Origin: Mesorhizobium sangaii
Lineage (GTDB): Bacteria > Pseudomonadota > Alphaproteobacteria > Rhizobiales > Rhizobiaceae
Reading direction: 5' to 3'
Assembly (NCBI RefSeq): GCF_014207355.1
Contig: NZ_JACHEF010000008.1
Coordinates: 1 to 64,000, forward strand
DNA: 64,000 nucleotides
The stretch's first letter is position 1. Each line of letters starts with the position of its first letter. The translations under genes were made by a program, and so were the position numbers. This document shows, piece by piece, positions 1 through 7,047 of the stretch. The notes beneath the pieces were generated by a model. It searched no databases. It saw only the letters and a list, made by a program, of their open reading frames with translations, and was not told the DNA's origin.

Positions 1-43
1 TCTGACCCATCAACTGCTCCTAAGTGCGCTCATAAGAGCACGC

Positions 44-151
44 TTAAGACCACTCGTTCATCACCCGAACAAGGCGCGACACGCCGGATGGATACCTAAG
101 ATCGATTATGTCGAGAGGTTCGTCTTCGTCGTATGCGAACACAAAGGCCAA
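44..151 (-). CDS. possible tiny ORF or gene remnant, unknown
   Basis: A 35-codon reading frame starts with TTG eight bases after a GGAG and stops at TAA. It lies downstream of, and on the same strand as, the Panacea operon. The peptide is acidic in its first half (DEDE) and ends in a leucine/valine/arginine-rich stretch, so it looks protein-like, but I recognise no family. It could be the degenerated tail of a larger gene. The remainder of 1-199 holds only an imperfect hairpin near 20-47. Confidence 0.2.
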   Translation of the reverse strand: MAFVFAYDEDEPLDIIDLRYPSGVSRLVRVMNEWS

Positions 152-199
152 GCGTAACGCTCCTTAGAAAAAAGCGGGCAATATGATTTAAAAAACGGA

Positions 200-394
200 T
201 TAGCGCTTGGTCTGCTCGCGCTTCCGGCGCACCAATTCCTTTATCTGCTCATTGGTCAGCTTCGGCGCGTGGGCGATTTTGTTGACCACAGCCTCAAAGG
301 CTGTGTCGGACTGATCTGTTTTCAGTTCGCGAGCGGCATCGCGAAACTTGTCGACCTGTGACTTAGGCTCGTCCTGCTTGTCCGTACGTGGCAT
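200..394 (-). CDS. small hypothetical protein, third gene of the Panacea operon
   Basis: A 64-residue, highly charged, soluble protein with no membrane segment; a start six codons upstream (412) is also possible. It has a helical SQxDKFRDAARELxTD stretch followed by an AFEAVVNKI segment and a basic tail. Small proteins with a similar D/E-rich 'FKEAARxLxxDxxxxxF' pattern are common in rhizobial accessory regions, but I know no function for them. It overlaps the end of the upstream 96-residue gene by about 30 bases, which argues for co-transcription with the toxin/antitoxin-like pair. Confidence 0.5.
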   Translation of the reverse strand: MPRTDKQDEPKSQVDKFRDAARELKTDQSDTAFEAVVNKIAHAPKLTNEQIKELVRRKREQTKR

Positions 395-653
395 CGCGGA
401 AATCGACCTCATGAATGATAATCAGATCCAGTTGGATTTCATAAATCACTTCGACGGAAGGCAAATCGATTGATCGTGCGCCATCCCAGACATAGCCTCT
501 TACTGTCCCGATTTCGTTCATTGGGAAACCGCAAGTCTCATCGCGCAAGATGGTCCAGGTTATCGATTCCCACGCGTCGTTAGCTCTAGTCCATTTGGTT
601 TCGGCCAAATCCCTCGCGAGGCGCACACGATCTTCCTCGCGAATGCCCTTCAT
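363..653 (-). CDS. putative RelE/ParE-like toxin partner of the Panacea protein
   Basis: A 96-residue soluble protein. The start ATG shares one base with the stop of the upstream Panacea gene (TAATG), so the two are translationally coupled. The C-terminal half has the alternation of short beta strands seen in RelE/ParE-type toxins: a W-containing helix (TWTILRDE), then strands RGYVW, ARSID, VEVIYEI and LIIIHEVDF. The assignment is by fold impression and context, not by a clear signature. Panacea antitoxins are known to pair with many unrelated small toxins encoded next to them, which fits. It could also be an unrelated small hypothetical protein. Confidence 0.5.
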   Translation of the reverse strand: MKGIREEDRVRLARDLAETKWTRANDAWESITWTILRDETCGFPMNEIGTVRGYVWDGARSIDLPSVEVIYEIQLDLIIIHEVDFRDATYGQAGRA

Positions 654-1189
654 TATAGCAGGCCAAGTTCCTTCGCGCGGTTGCGCAATCTAGCGGCTTC
701 TACAGCCGTAGGCTCGCGTCCTCGTCCTGCCAGAATAGAGTGGAAGGGCAATGGCTCTTTCATCGCCGCGATTTCCCACCCGTAATCATGGGAGAGATCG
801 CTTACGGTCGTAGCCGTATGCTTGCCGTCGATTTCCTTAATCCAGATATCGATCTCCTTGAGTTCGTCCGGATGGAAGATATTGCGATCTGGCGGGACGA
901 TGCCCTTGAACACCCATTCATCGCCGGTTCCGCGCCACTGCTCTATCAGTCGTTCCGCTGCCAATTGGTTGCGGACGATTATCCCGTCGCGCGGGATAGG
1001 GCCGTGCTTTTCGCGAATGTACGGCGCGCCAGTGATTGATTGGCCGGTAAGGACGAACCGCCTAGCGTCTGAGAACCAAGCGACTTTGTAGAGTTTAGTT
1101 GCCCCAAATCCAGCGCGAGCGCCAGCGACCCATATCACATAGTGAAATAGGTGTTTCAGGCGCTCTCTGTCGTAAGGCCTATCAACCAT
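653..1189 (-). CDS. Panacea-domain (DUF4065/SocA-like) protein, probable antitoxin
   Basis: A 178-residue protein with the Panacea pattern: an N-terminal helix with LKHLFHYVI, then KLYKVAWFSDARRF, ITGAPYIREKHGPIPRD, and a later HTATTVSDLSHDYGWEIA stretch. The lysine-lysine-x-x-W/F-D core and the 'HGPIP' loop are what I used to recognise it. Panacea proteins act as antitoxins in PanAT systems, and the relative SocA is the antitoxin/adaptor of the Caulobacter SocAB pair. It is first in a minus-strand operon and is coupled (TAATG) to the 96-residue gene. The base composition looks less GC-rich than that of the core genes further right, in keeping with an accessory origin. Confidence 0.7.
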   Translation of the reverse strand: MVDRPYDRERLKHLFHYVIWVAGARAGFGATKLYKVAWFSDARRFVLTGQSITGAPYIREKHGPIPRDGIIVRNQLAAERLIEQWRGTGDEWVFKGIVPPDRNIFHPDELKEIDIWIKEIDGKHTATTVSDLSHDYGWEIAAMKEPLPFHSILAGRGREPTAVEAARLRNRAKELGLL

Positions 1190-1223
1190 TGCTCTTGTGC
1201 GCCTGCTAACTAACCATGAGGCG

Positions 1224-1243
1224 AACCTACTGTTAGATAGGTT
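1224..1243. repeat. short palindrome next to the transposase stop
   Basis: AACCTA and TAGGTT form a 6-bp inverted repeat around an 8-base loop, a few bases beyond the transposase stop codon. It may be part of the insertion-sequence end or a weak terminator. I could not align it convincingly with the other side of the transposase. Confidence 0.25.
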
Positions 1244-1246
1244 ATC

Positions 1247-2200
1247 TCATGCCTCCTGACGATATAATAAACGCTTACCCTTTGCACCCGTAAGGGCGAT
1301 AAATGCACGGGTTCCGTCATCAACACCCAAGGCGATGCGGTTGTTGTAGCGGAAGTCGAATTCAGCAAGATAGCGATGCAAATGCTGTTCGCCGCAATGC
1401 TGGTAAACGCCCTTCATGCCGCGCTTGAAGATCGAATAGAAACCTTCGACCGTGTTGGTGTGGACGGTCTTTTCGCCTTCGTAGCGAACGTATTCGTCCT
1501 TGGAATGTGTAACGACATCGTGCGATGCAAATTCCTGGCCCACGCGGCGGTACATGCCCGCCTCGTCCGTCATCAATGCGCTTTCCTTGGCGATGTTGGC
1601 GCGAACGATAGGCATCACCGTGCCAATACGGGCGGTATCGACATGGAACGAACGGGCGCGGCCACCACGCTCGACAAGCGTAACGACAGTGTTCTTGTGA
1701 GCGCCGCCGCCACGCTTCACAGGGGTATCGGCCAAGCGGCCAATGTAGGTTTCGTCAACCTCTACGGTCTTGCCGTTGCCGCCCATCGGGGCAAGCTCGC
1801 CAGACGCCATTGCAAGGCGAATGCGGTGGCACAGGAACCAAGCGGCCTCATAGGTGCATTCGAGTATGCGGTGCATCTGGTGAGCGCTAATGCCCTTCTT
1901 TGAGGCGCACATGAGGTGGATAGCCTGAAGCCACTTGGTGAGCGGCAAATGGCTCTCTTCGAAGATCGAACCCATGCGAACCGTAAACTGCGAACGGCAG
2001 GCGCTGCACTTGTACAGGCCATGACGCTCGACGCCGTTCGGGTTCTTTTTGGAAGCCTTCGTGCGAACGCCCTTCAACGCATAGTGGCGATCAACGGAAC
2101 CGCACTTGGGGCAGACCGGACCATTCGGCCACAAGATGCCTTCGACATGCTCGAAAGCCTTGGCTTCGTCGTGGAACTCGGGGCGGGACAGAACGGACAT
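1247..2200 (-). mobile_element. IS1595-family (ISXO2-like) transposase
   Basis: A 317-residue intact transposase. An N-terminal zinc ribbon is visible (CPKCGS near residue 32 and CSACRSQF near 85), then a helical region (LTKWLQAIHLM), then a DDE-type catalytic core that starts with VEVDETYIG and continues with TDEAG and NTVEGFYSIFKRG. This domain order defines the ISXO2-like transposases of the IS1595 family. The frame is open throughout, so it may be active. Clear terminal inverted repeats or an 8-bp target duplication could not be identified by eye, so the ends of the element are left undefined. It sits just upstream of the Panacea operon and on the same strand. Confidence 0.85.
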
Positions 2201-2382
2201 GGAAATCTCCTATGCCCTTACCCTACGTAATCAAGTTGGGTTTGTCAACCGGATAATCGCCTTTATGGGGGGATTATATGGTTGAAAAACCCGGTGGCGG
2301 CTTCGACCCGATGGCATGAGGCCCTAGGCTGACAATTAGGCATCGCTAATATATTCTTATCCCGAAATGCGAGGGGGATGTC

Positions 2383-2787
2383 ATGCGACAGCCACGAGGT
2401 TGGATCGCGCTGGCGTGGCTGGTCTTATCTGGCGACGCGGACGCCCATGATTGGTACACCGGCAAAAAAGACCCGGTTATGCAATCTGATTGCTGCGGCA
2501 ACAAAGATTGCCACCCGATAGACCCTCGCGAGGTCAAGGAGACGAAAGACGGCTATTACGTCAGGTCGCCTCGCCCCGCATACATGAATGAGCCACAAGA
2601 GCCGGAGTGGTTTATCCCTAGAGAGCGTGCCCAAGCCTCCCCCGATGACCGCTACCATCTCTGTGAGCATTTAATGACGTTCTATCGAACGATCATTCCC
2701 CATATGAAGTTCGAGGCCTACCAGAGATACAGATGGCGGTGTTTCTTCGTGCCCAAGGGCACGAGTTCAATCGAGAAAGGCCGATAG
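2383..2787 (+). CDS. exported cysteine-rich hypothetical protein
   Basis: A 134-residue protein preceded by a GGGGG-rich Shine-Dalgarno. The first 20 residues form a short signal peptide (RQPRGWIALAWLVLSG) ending around ADAHD. The mature part carries a CCGNKDC cluster, an HPID motif, and two later cysteines (HLCEHL, RWRCFF). The cysteines suggest a disulfide-bonded or metal-binding periplasmic protein. Similar small 'DWY...CCG..DC' proteins occur widely in rhizobia, without a function known to me. It is monocistronic; the next gene starts 330 bases later. Confidence 0.6.
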   Translation: MRQPRGWIALAWLVLSGDADAHDWYTGKKDPVMQSDCCGNKDCHPIDPREVKETKDGYYVRSPRPAYMNEPQEPEWFIPRERAQASPDDRYHLCEHLMTFYRTIIPHMKFEAYQRYRWRCFFVPKGTSSIEKGR

Positions 2788-2861
2788 AAGGTCTTCAGGT
2801 GCTTCGCTGGTAGAGGCGCTACAATGAATGTCGGCCTAGCCAATTCCCCTGCCCTATGGGA

Positions 2862-2912
2862 GTGGCCGGTACGGTCGGGGTGCTTGGTGTTGGGGTAGGC
2901 CGCACCGGCCAC
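2862..2912. repeat. inverted repeat, 13-bp arms with one mismatch
   Basis: GTGGCCGGT (2862-2870) pairs with ACCGGCCAC (2904-2912); with the flanking CGG/CCG the arms reach 13 bp with one mismatch around a loop of roughly 25 bases. It lies 75 bases past the stop of the exported protein and has no T-run after it. The remainder of the 2788-3117 gap holds nothing I recognise except a GAGGAGG ribosome binding site for the next gene. Confidence 0.4.
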
Positions 2913-3117
2913 AGCGGGAAAGGTGTGATGTCCCCCGCAATGCCCAAGTTATAGGCACATTAGTGGAAGCTCAACTAAGACTGAAGTCCCAGGCACGCGC
3001 TACCCAGCCGTAGGGCCGTCGCTACCCACGATACGCGTGCATTGATCGGCCTGGGGGTGTACCCTTCACGACTGCGCTGCCAGCCGCATACTGGCTTTCT
3101 CCCGAGGAGGCTTTCCC

Positions 3118-3684
3118 ATGACCGCGTACAAAGTCGGTTATCTCATCGGCAGCCTCGCCAAGGGCTCAATCAACCGGAAGCTGGCCAAGGCGCTCGTGAA
3201 CTTGGCGCCAGCCGAACTCTCGATGACCGAAATCCCGTTCAAGGACCTGCCGCTGTACAGCTACGACTACGACGCCGATTTCCCTCCGCCGGCAAAAGCA
3301 TTCAAGGAGGCGCTCGCCGGGATCGAAGCCGTGTTGTTCGTCACGCCCGAATACAACCGATCAATCCCAGGTGGGCTCAAGAACGCGATCGACTGGGCGA
3401 GCCGACCCTACGGCCACAACTCGTTCACCCGAAAACCGTCGGCGGTCATCGGCACCTCGCCGGGTTCGATAGGCACCGCGCTGGCGCAGCAAAGCCTTCG
3501 CGGCGTTCTTGGCTTCTGCAACTCCCCGCAGATGAACTCGATCGAGGCTTACATCCAGTTCAAACCCGGCCTGATCACCGATGAAGGCGAGGTCACCGAC
3601 GCCGGGACCGAGGAGTTCCTGCGCGACTACATGATGCAATTCCACGGCTTCATCACTCGTGTCTACACCGCCCTGGCCACATAG
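3118..3684 (+). CDS. NADPH-dependent FMN reductase (ChrR/YieF-type)
   Basis: A 188-residue flavodoxin-like reductase preceded by a strong GAGGAGG. Family features: the N-terminal GxLIGSLxxGSINRKLA phosphate loop for FMN, the central VLFVTPEYNRSIPGGLKNAIDW motif, which is nearly diagnostic of NADPH-dependent FMN reductases (quinone/chromate reductases), and the later VIGTSPGSIGTALAQ. Such enzymes are cytoplasmic two-electron reductases of quinones, chromate or azo compounds and protect against redox stress. It is a single-gene unit. It sits between accessory genes, so it may have come with them. Confidence 0.85.
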   Translation: MTAYKVGYLIGSLAKGSINRKLAKALVNLAPAELSMTEIPFKDLPLYSYDYDADFPPPAKAFKEALAGIEAVLFVTPEYNRSIPGGLKNAIDWASRPYGHNSFTRKPSAVIGTSPGSIGTALAQQSLRGVLGFCNSPQMNSIEAYIQFKPGLITDEGEVTDAGTEEFLRDYMMQFHGFITRVYTALAT

Positions 3685-3996
3685 GTGACAGGACACCGCG
3701 CGGCCGCAAGCCCCGGACTGTGACGGGCGGACCCTTGATCCGATAACGCACAACTACGAGCACGAAACCGACTGGCGGGCCTGCTGGACGAAGGACAACG
3801 TGTTTCAGGGCGTTGGCGGCCCCTCCACCTTCGTTCGCTTCTTGATACGTTCCGGGACTGGGCAATGAACGTCCGCTAAGCCAGCGGGCGTCCAATGAGC
3901 GAGAACGCCGATCTTATGATCTAACCCGGATGCACCCAAAAGAAGTCAGGCATTGGTCCTTGAAAGCCTGAACTTGGGGAGCTTATCGTTGCTCCC

Positions 3997-4182
3997 ATGG
4001 GGACGGGTGACGCGGCATCGAACAGCAACGAAGGCGAACAACTGTGGGCCTTTGACCTTGACGCTCTGCACAAGGCTTTCGGAAAGTCTGTTCAGGAACA
4101 TAAAATCACGGCGGATGATTGGGCGGAACACGCCAATCAGTTCCTCGAAAAACAAAGAGATCGTCCGCGCGAACCGACTTGA
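3997..4182 (+). CDS. small acidic hypothetical protein
   Basis: A 61-residue frame with a protein-like composition (WAFDLDALHKAFGK, ADDWAEHANQFLE), acidic and predicted helical. A perfect 6-bp hairpin (GGGAGC/GCTCCC, 3977-3996) ends exactly at the start codon, so there is no normally spaced ribosome binding site. I recognise no family. The stretch 3685-3996 before it contains no other gene or structure I can support. Treat it as doubtful. Confidence 0.3.
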   Translation: MGTGDAASNSNEGEQLWAFDLDALHKAFGKSVQEHKITADDWAEHANQFLEKQRDRPREPT

Positions 4183-4239
4183 TAGCCGGATGGTCGGTGC
4201 GGCTGGGGCCGTGGACAGCCGCCACCGCGCCCGTTGGCG

Positions 4240-4662
4240 CTATACGGACGTCGAAGCATCCTTGCCGCCGGGCAGCGCGGTCCCCGCCATGTCATCCAGG
4301 ATCGGGCAGTCCGGCCGTTCGTCGCCGTGACAGGCGTGGATCAGCGTCTGCAGGGTCGAACGCATCGACTGCAACTCGCGCACCTTTTCCTCGATCGCCT
4401 TGACATGGGCGGCGGCGATCTCGCGCACGTCATGGCTGGCGCGGCTTCGATCCTTGTAGAGCGCCATCAACTGGCGGCAGTCGTCGATGGAAAAGCCGAG
4501 GTTGCGCGCGCGGCGCAGAAAGGCCAGCCGGTGGATGTCGTCGCCGGAATAGTCGCGGTAGCCGTTGGCGGCACGCGCAGGGGCTATCAGGCCGATCTCT
4601 TCATAATAGCGAATGGTTTTGGCCGGCAGGCCTGAATGGTGGGCGGCGTCACCGACATTCAT
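4240..4662 (-). CDS. cueR: Cu(I)-responsive MerR-family regulator CueR/HmrR
   Basis: A 140-residue MerR-family activator. It has the N-terminal winged helix (MNVGDAAHHSGLPAKTIRYYE, then GYRDYS), the long dimerisation helix, and the metal loop CHGDERPDCPIL with Cys111 and Cys119, matching the two cysteines (112 and 120) that bind Cu(I) in E. coli CueR. It should activate copper export genes by untwisting a promoter with a 19-bp spacer. Exactly such a promoter lies 9 kb away in front of the copper ATPase at 13713-13743, and it is the probable target. In other rhizobia hmrR usually sits beside the ATPase, so the separation is notable. Confidence 0.88.
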   Translation of the reverse strand: MNVGDAAHHSGLPAKTIRYYEEIGLIAPARAANGYRDYSGDDIHRLAFLRRARNLGFSIDDCRQLMALYKDRSRASHDVREIAAAHVKAIEEKVRELQSMRSTLQTLIHACHGDERPDCPILDDMAGTALPGGKDASTSV

Positions 4663-4875
4663 GACGATTTTCCTTGATTTTTAATGGGCTTACGGACGGG
4701 GCCATTGATTTTACTCCACAATCCTGTGAGGCCTGTTGCCGAAATGCCATAGTAATGCGCCTACCAGCATGTAAGCCCCTGCATATAGGCATCGGGTGCT
4801 TGGCAAGCAAAGAAAATGCCAGCATGAATGATGGAAGGAAAGCGGCCGACTCGTGCCGCTGAGTTGGGGCGTCTT

Positions 4876-5493
4876 ATGCGCATGAAGTCGTTTGCAATTG
4901 TCGCCGCACTGGCGCTTTCCACTGCTATCGCCGGTTGCAGCAGCATCGGCATGCAGATTTTCTCCAACGACTACGGTGCGGTGACCGATGCAGGTTACCA
5001 GCTGCCGCGCGTCCCGATCGAGAAGGTGCCGATGAGGTATCATCGGCAAGAGGTGAACTACGACAGCTCGGAAAGGCCGGGCACCATCATCGTCGATACG
5101 CAGAACAAGTTCCTCTATTTCATCGAGGGTGACGGCCGGGCAATTCGTTACGGCATCGGCGTCGGCCGCGAGGGCTTCGAATGGCACGGCACCGCCCATA
5201 TTGCGCTGAAGCGCGAATGGCCGACCTGGACGCCACCTTCGCAGATGATCCGCCGCCAGCCGGAACTGGCCAAGTTTGCCGGTGGCATGGAGCCGGGCCT
5301 GAAGAACCCGCTCGGTGCGCGCGCCATGTACCTGTTCAACAAGGGCGGCGACTCGGGCTATCGCCTGCATGGCAGCCCGGAATGGAATTCGATTGGCAAG
5401 GCAATGTCGTCAGGCTGCATCCGCCTGATGAACCAGGACATTATCGACCTTTACGACCGCACTTCGGTGGGCGCCAAGGTCATAGTTCTTTAG
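4876..5493 (+). CDS. L,D-transpeptidase (YkuD) lipoprotein
   Basis: I start this at the ATG that opens MRMKSFAIVAALALS, a lipoprotein signal ending in the lipobox IAGC (Cys21); an in-frame ATG 16 codons earlier would spoil the signal. The rest is a YkuD domain: GTIIVDTQNKFLYFI, GIGVGREGFEWHG, then the catalytic block HGSPEWNSIGKAMSSGCIRL with nucleophile Cys about residue 181 and the conserved His upstream. The usual SHGCIR is SSGCIR here. These periplasmic enzymes make 3-3 peptidoglycan cross-links or attach proteins to peptidoglycan, which is common in Rhizobiales. Transcription ends at the terminator at 5599-5631. Confidence 0.88.
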   Translation: MRMKSFAIVAALALSTAIAGCSSIGMQIFSNDYGAVTDAGYQLPRVPIEKVPMRYHRQEVNYDSSERPGTIIVDTQNKFLYFIEGDGRAIRYGIGVGREGFEWHGTAHIALKREWPTWTPPSQMIRRQPELAKFAGGMEPGLKNPLGARAMYLFNKGGDSGYRLHGSPEWNSIGKAMSSGCIRLMNQDIIDLYDRTSVGAKVIVL

Positions 5494-5494
5494 G

Positions 5495-5537
5495 CCATGA
5501 TCCCGAAAACCGGTACCGGTTTTCGGCAAAATCATGG
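5495..5537. repeat. rhizobial dispersed palindrome (CATGATCCCGAAAACCGG type)
   Basis: A perfect 24-bp palindrome at 5503-5526 (half-site CCGAAAACCGGT) is bracketed by a second inverted pair, CCATGAT (5495-5501) and ATCATGG (5531-5537). Palindromes of this design are scattered through Rhizobiales genomes. It begins directly after the stop codon of the L,D-transpeptidase. Related copies lie at 45723-45774 and 59054-59091. Confidence 0.75.
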
Positions 5538-5598
5538 TGAGATACAGACGCCATTCATGCGCGGACCGTCTAGGCAACAACGGACGTCCCAAACAGAA

Positions 5599-5631
5599 AA
5601 CCGGGCAATTCGGCCCGGTTTTTTGTTTTTT
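5599..5631 (+). terminator. rho-independent terminator after the L,D-transpeptidase
   Basis: AACCGGGC (5599-5606) and GCCCGGTT (5613-5620) form an 8-bp GC-rich stem with a 6-base loop, followed by a T-rich tract to 5631. It lies between the convergent L,D-transpeptidase and nfuA genes, and the A-rich side would let it work for both directions. Confidence 0.85.
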
Positions 5632-5689
5632 ACGCCCGCTTCTTGCGCTTTATCGAATCTGTTTGCCGGCAAAGCGGCCAGCGGGCCGA

Positions 5690-6259
5690 TCAGGAAACCT
5701 GTTCGACCTGCTGCACTTCCGGCACGAAGTGGCGCAGAAGATTCTGGATGCCGTGCTTCAGCGTCGCCGTCGATGACGGGCAGCCGGCGCAGGCGCCCTT
5801 CATGTGCAGGAACACCGTGCCGTTCTCGAAGCCGCGGAAGGTGATGTCGCCGCCATCCTGGGCGACCGCCGGGCGCACCCGCGTGTCGAGCAGTTCCTTG
5901 ATGGTGATGACGAGCTCCTCGTCGGCCTTGTCGTAGAACTCACCCGTCAGGCTGGTCTCGGCGGCGGGGCCGGCCTTGGCCATGACCGGCGCGCCGGACA
6001 TGAAATGCTCCATGATGGCGCCCAGAATCGCCGGCTTCAGATGCTGCCAGTCGGGGCCGTCCTTGGTCACGGTGATGAAATCGTAGCCGAAGAAAACACC
6101 GGTAACGCCGGGAATCTCGAACAGCCGGCCAGCCAGCGGCGACGCGGTGGCGGCGCTCTCGGCATCGCGGAAATCGGCGGTGCCTTCCAGAAGCACTTCC
6201 TTGCCGGGCAGGAATTTCAGCGTCGCCGGATTTGGCGTCGATTCGGTCTGGATGAACAT
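5690..6259 (-). CDS. nfuA: NfuA-type iron-sulfur scaffold protein
   Basis: A 189-residue protein started at MFIQTESTPNPATLKF, the canonical opening of the Nfu N-terminal domain (an ATG nine codons upstream is less likely). The C-terminal NifU-like domain carries the Fe-S cluster motif GACAGCPSS, with Cys157 and Cys160. It holds or transfers [4Fe-4S] clusters to client enzymes in the cytoplasm. It is the last gene of the trpS-usp-nfuA stretch and is separated from usp by about 190 bases that contain a small hairpin repeat. Length and domain order are normal for alphaproteobacterial NfuA. Confidence 0.9.
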   Translation of the reverse strand: MFIQTESTPNPATLKFLPGKEVLLEGTADFRDAESAATASPLAGRLFEIPGVTGVFFGYDFITVTKDGPDWQHLKPAILGAIMEHFMSGAPVMAKAGPAAETSLTGEFYDKADEELVITIKELLDTRVRPAVAQDGGDITFRGFENGTVFLHMKGACAGCPSSTATLKHGIQNLLRHFVPEVQQVEQVS

Positions 6260-6411
6260 GGCCGTCTCCGTGCCCGTTTCGGGCAACCAGTTTGGAATAG
6301 TTCTAAATAGGCTCTATTGGCTGGACATTCAAGCGAAACGCATCGCCGGAAAGGCTGGCTGGCGGAATGTTTTTGCGACCTGCGATGCGCTTTGAGGTGC
6401 GATTCAGGTCT

Positions 6412-6440
6412 GGCCGTTTGCAGGCCGGCCTCACCTGAAT
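6412..6440. repeat. small hairpin repeat, ATTCAGGT/ACCTGAAT arms
   Basis: Perfect 8-bp arms ATTCAGGT (6412-6419) and ACCTGAAT (6433-6440) enclose a GGCC-rich loop. A second copy with identical arms and a related loop lies at 32525-32552. Both lie shortly after the stop codon of a minus-strand gene and before another minus-strand gene. There is no T-run, so this looks like a dispersed hairpin rather than a standard terminator. Confidence 0.55.
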
Positions 6441-6451
6441 ACCAGCACACC

Positions 6452-6943
6452 TCACGCGAGGCTGTCGATCTCCTCGTCCGACAGGTTCTGCGGCACCACG
6501 GTCACCGGGATCGGGAAGGCGGCACCCTTGCCGGCCACGGCGCCGACCAGCGGTCCGGGACCTTCCTTGCCGGCGCCGGCGGCCAGCACCAGGATGGCGA
6601 TGTCCTGGTCTTCCTCAATCAGCTTGTGGATCTCTTCGGTCGGCTTGCCTTCGCGGACCACCATCTCCGGCTCGATGCCAAGCTTCTGGCGCACCTTGTT
6701 GGCATAACCGTCAAGCGCGGCGCGCGCCGTGGCATTTGCCTCCTCGCGCATGATCTTCTCGACACCCAGCCAGTGCTGGAAATCGTCGGGCTCGATGACA
6801 TAGAGCAGCACCAGCGTGCCGCTGGTGCTCTGCGCCCGCTTCGAGGCGTAGGCGACGGCGCGCTCGCATTCCGGCGTGTCGTCGATGATCGCCAGGAACT
6901 TGCGGCGATGGCCGGCTTCGCGGCTGAGGCGTTTGGAGACCAT
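6452..6943 (-). CDS. universal stress protein (UspA family)
   Basis: A 163-residue single-domain protein. It shows the Usp fold landmarks: N-terminal FLAIIDDTPECERAVAYA (nucleotide-binding Asp), LVLLYVIEP, VREGKPTEEIHKLIEE, and the C-terminal ILVLAAG...GPLVGAVAGKGAAFPIPVTVVP, which corresponds to the glycine-rich ATP-binding loop. It is a cytoplasmic stress or nucleotide-sensing protein without a defined reaction. It lies about 100 bases downstream of trpS on the same strand, a position it also holds in related rhizobia as far as I remember. Confidence 0.85.
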   Translation of the reverse strand: MVSKRLSREAGHRRKFLAIIDDTPECERAVAYASKRAQSTSGTLVLLYVIEPDDFQHWLGVEKIMREEANATARAALDGYANKVRQKLGIEPEMVVREGKPTEEIHKLIEEDQDIAILVLAAGAGKEGPGPLVGAVAGKGAAFPIPVTVVPQNLSDEEIDSLA

Positions 6944-7047
6944 GTCTACTTACTCGGTGTCATTGCGGCCGCAATCTGCCACTGCCGCAGACCGGCGGCA
7001 AGCCGCCGGCCTTATGCCAGTGTGGTGCAGTGCACCCGATGTTGGGA

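Noticed and set aside
1224..2270. AACCTAC near 1224 and the complement of the sequence near 2225 as IS terminal repeats
   Set aside because: The match is short and gapped and no flanking duplication supports it.
2788..3117. A tRNA or attachment site in the gap before the FMN reductase
   Set aside because: An inverted repeat is present, but no cloverleaf, anticodon loop or CCA-like end could be built.
3946..4155. A 69-codon minus-strand frame opposite the 61-residue ORF
   Set aside because: Poor start context and less protein-like composition than the plus-strand candidate; neither is certain.
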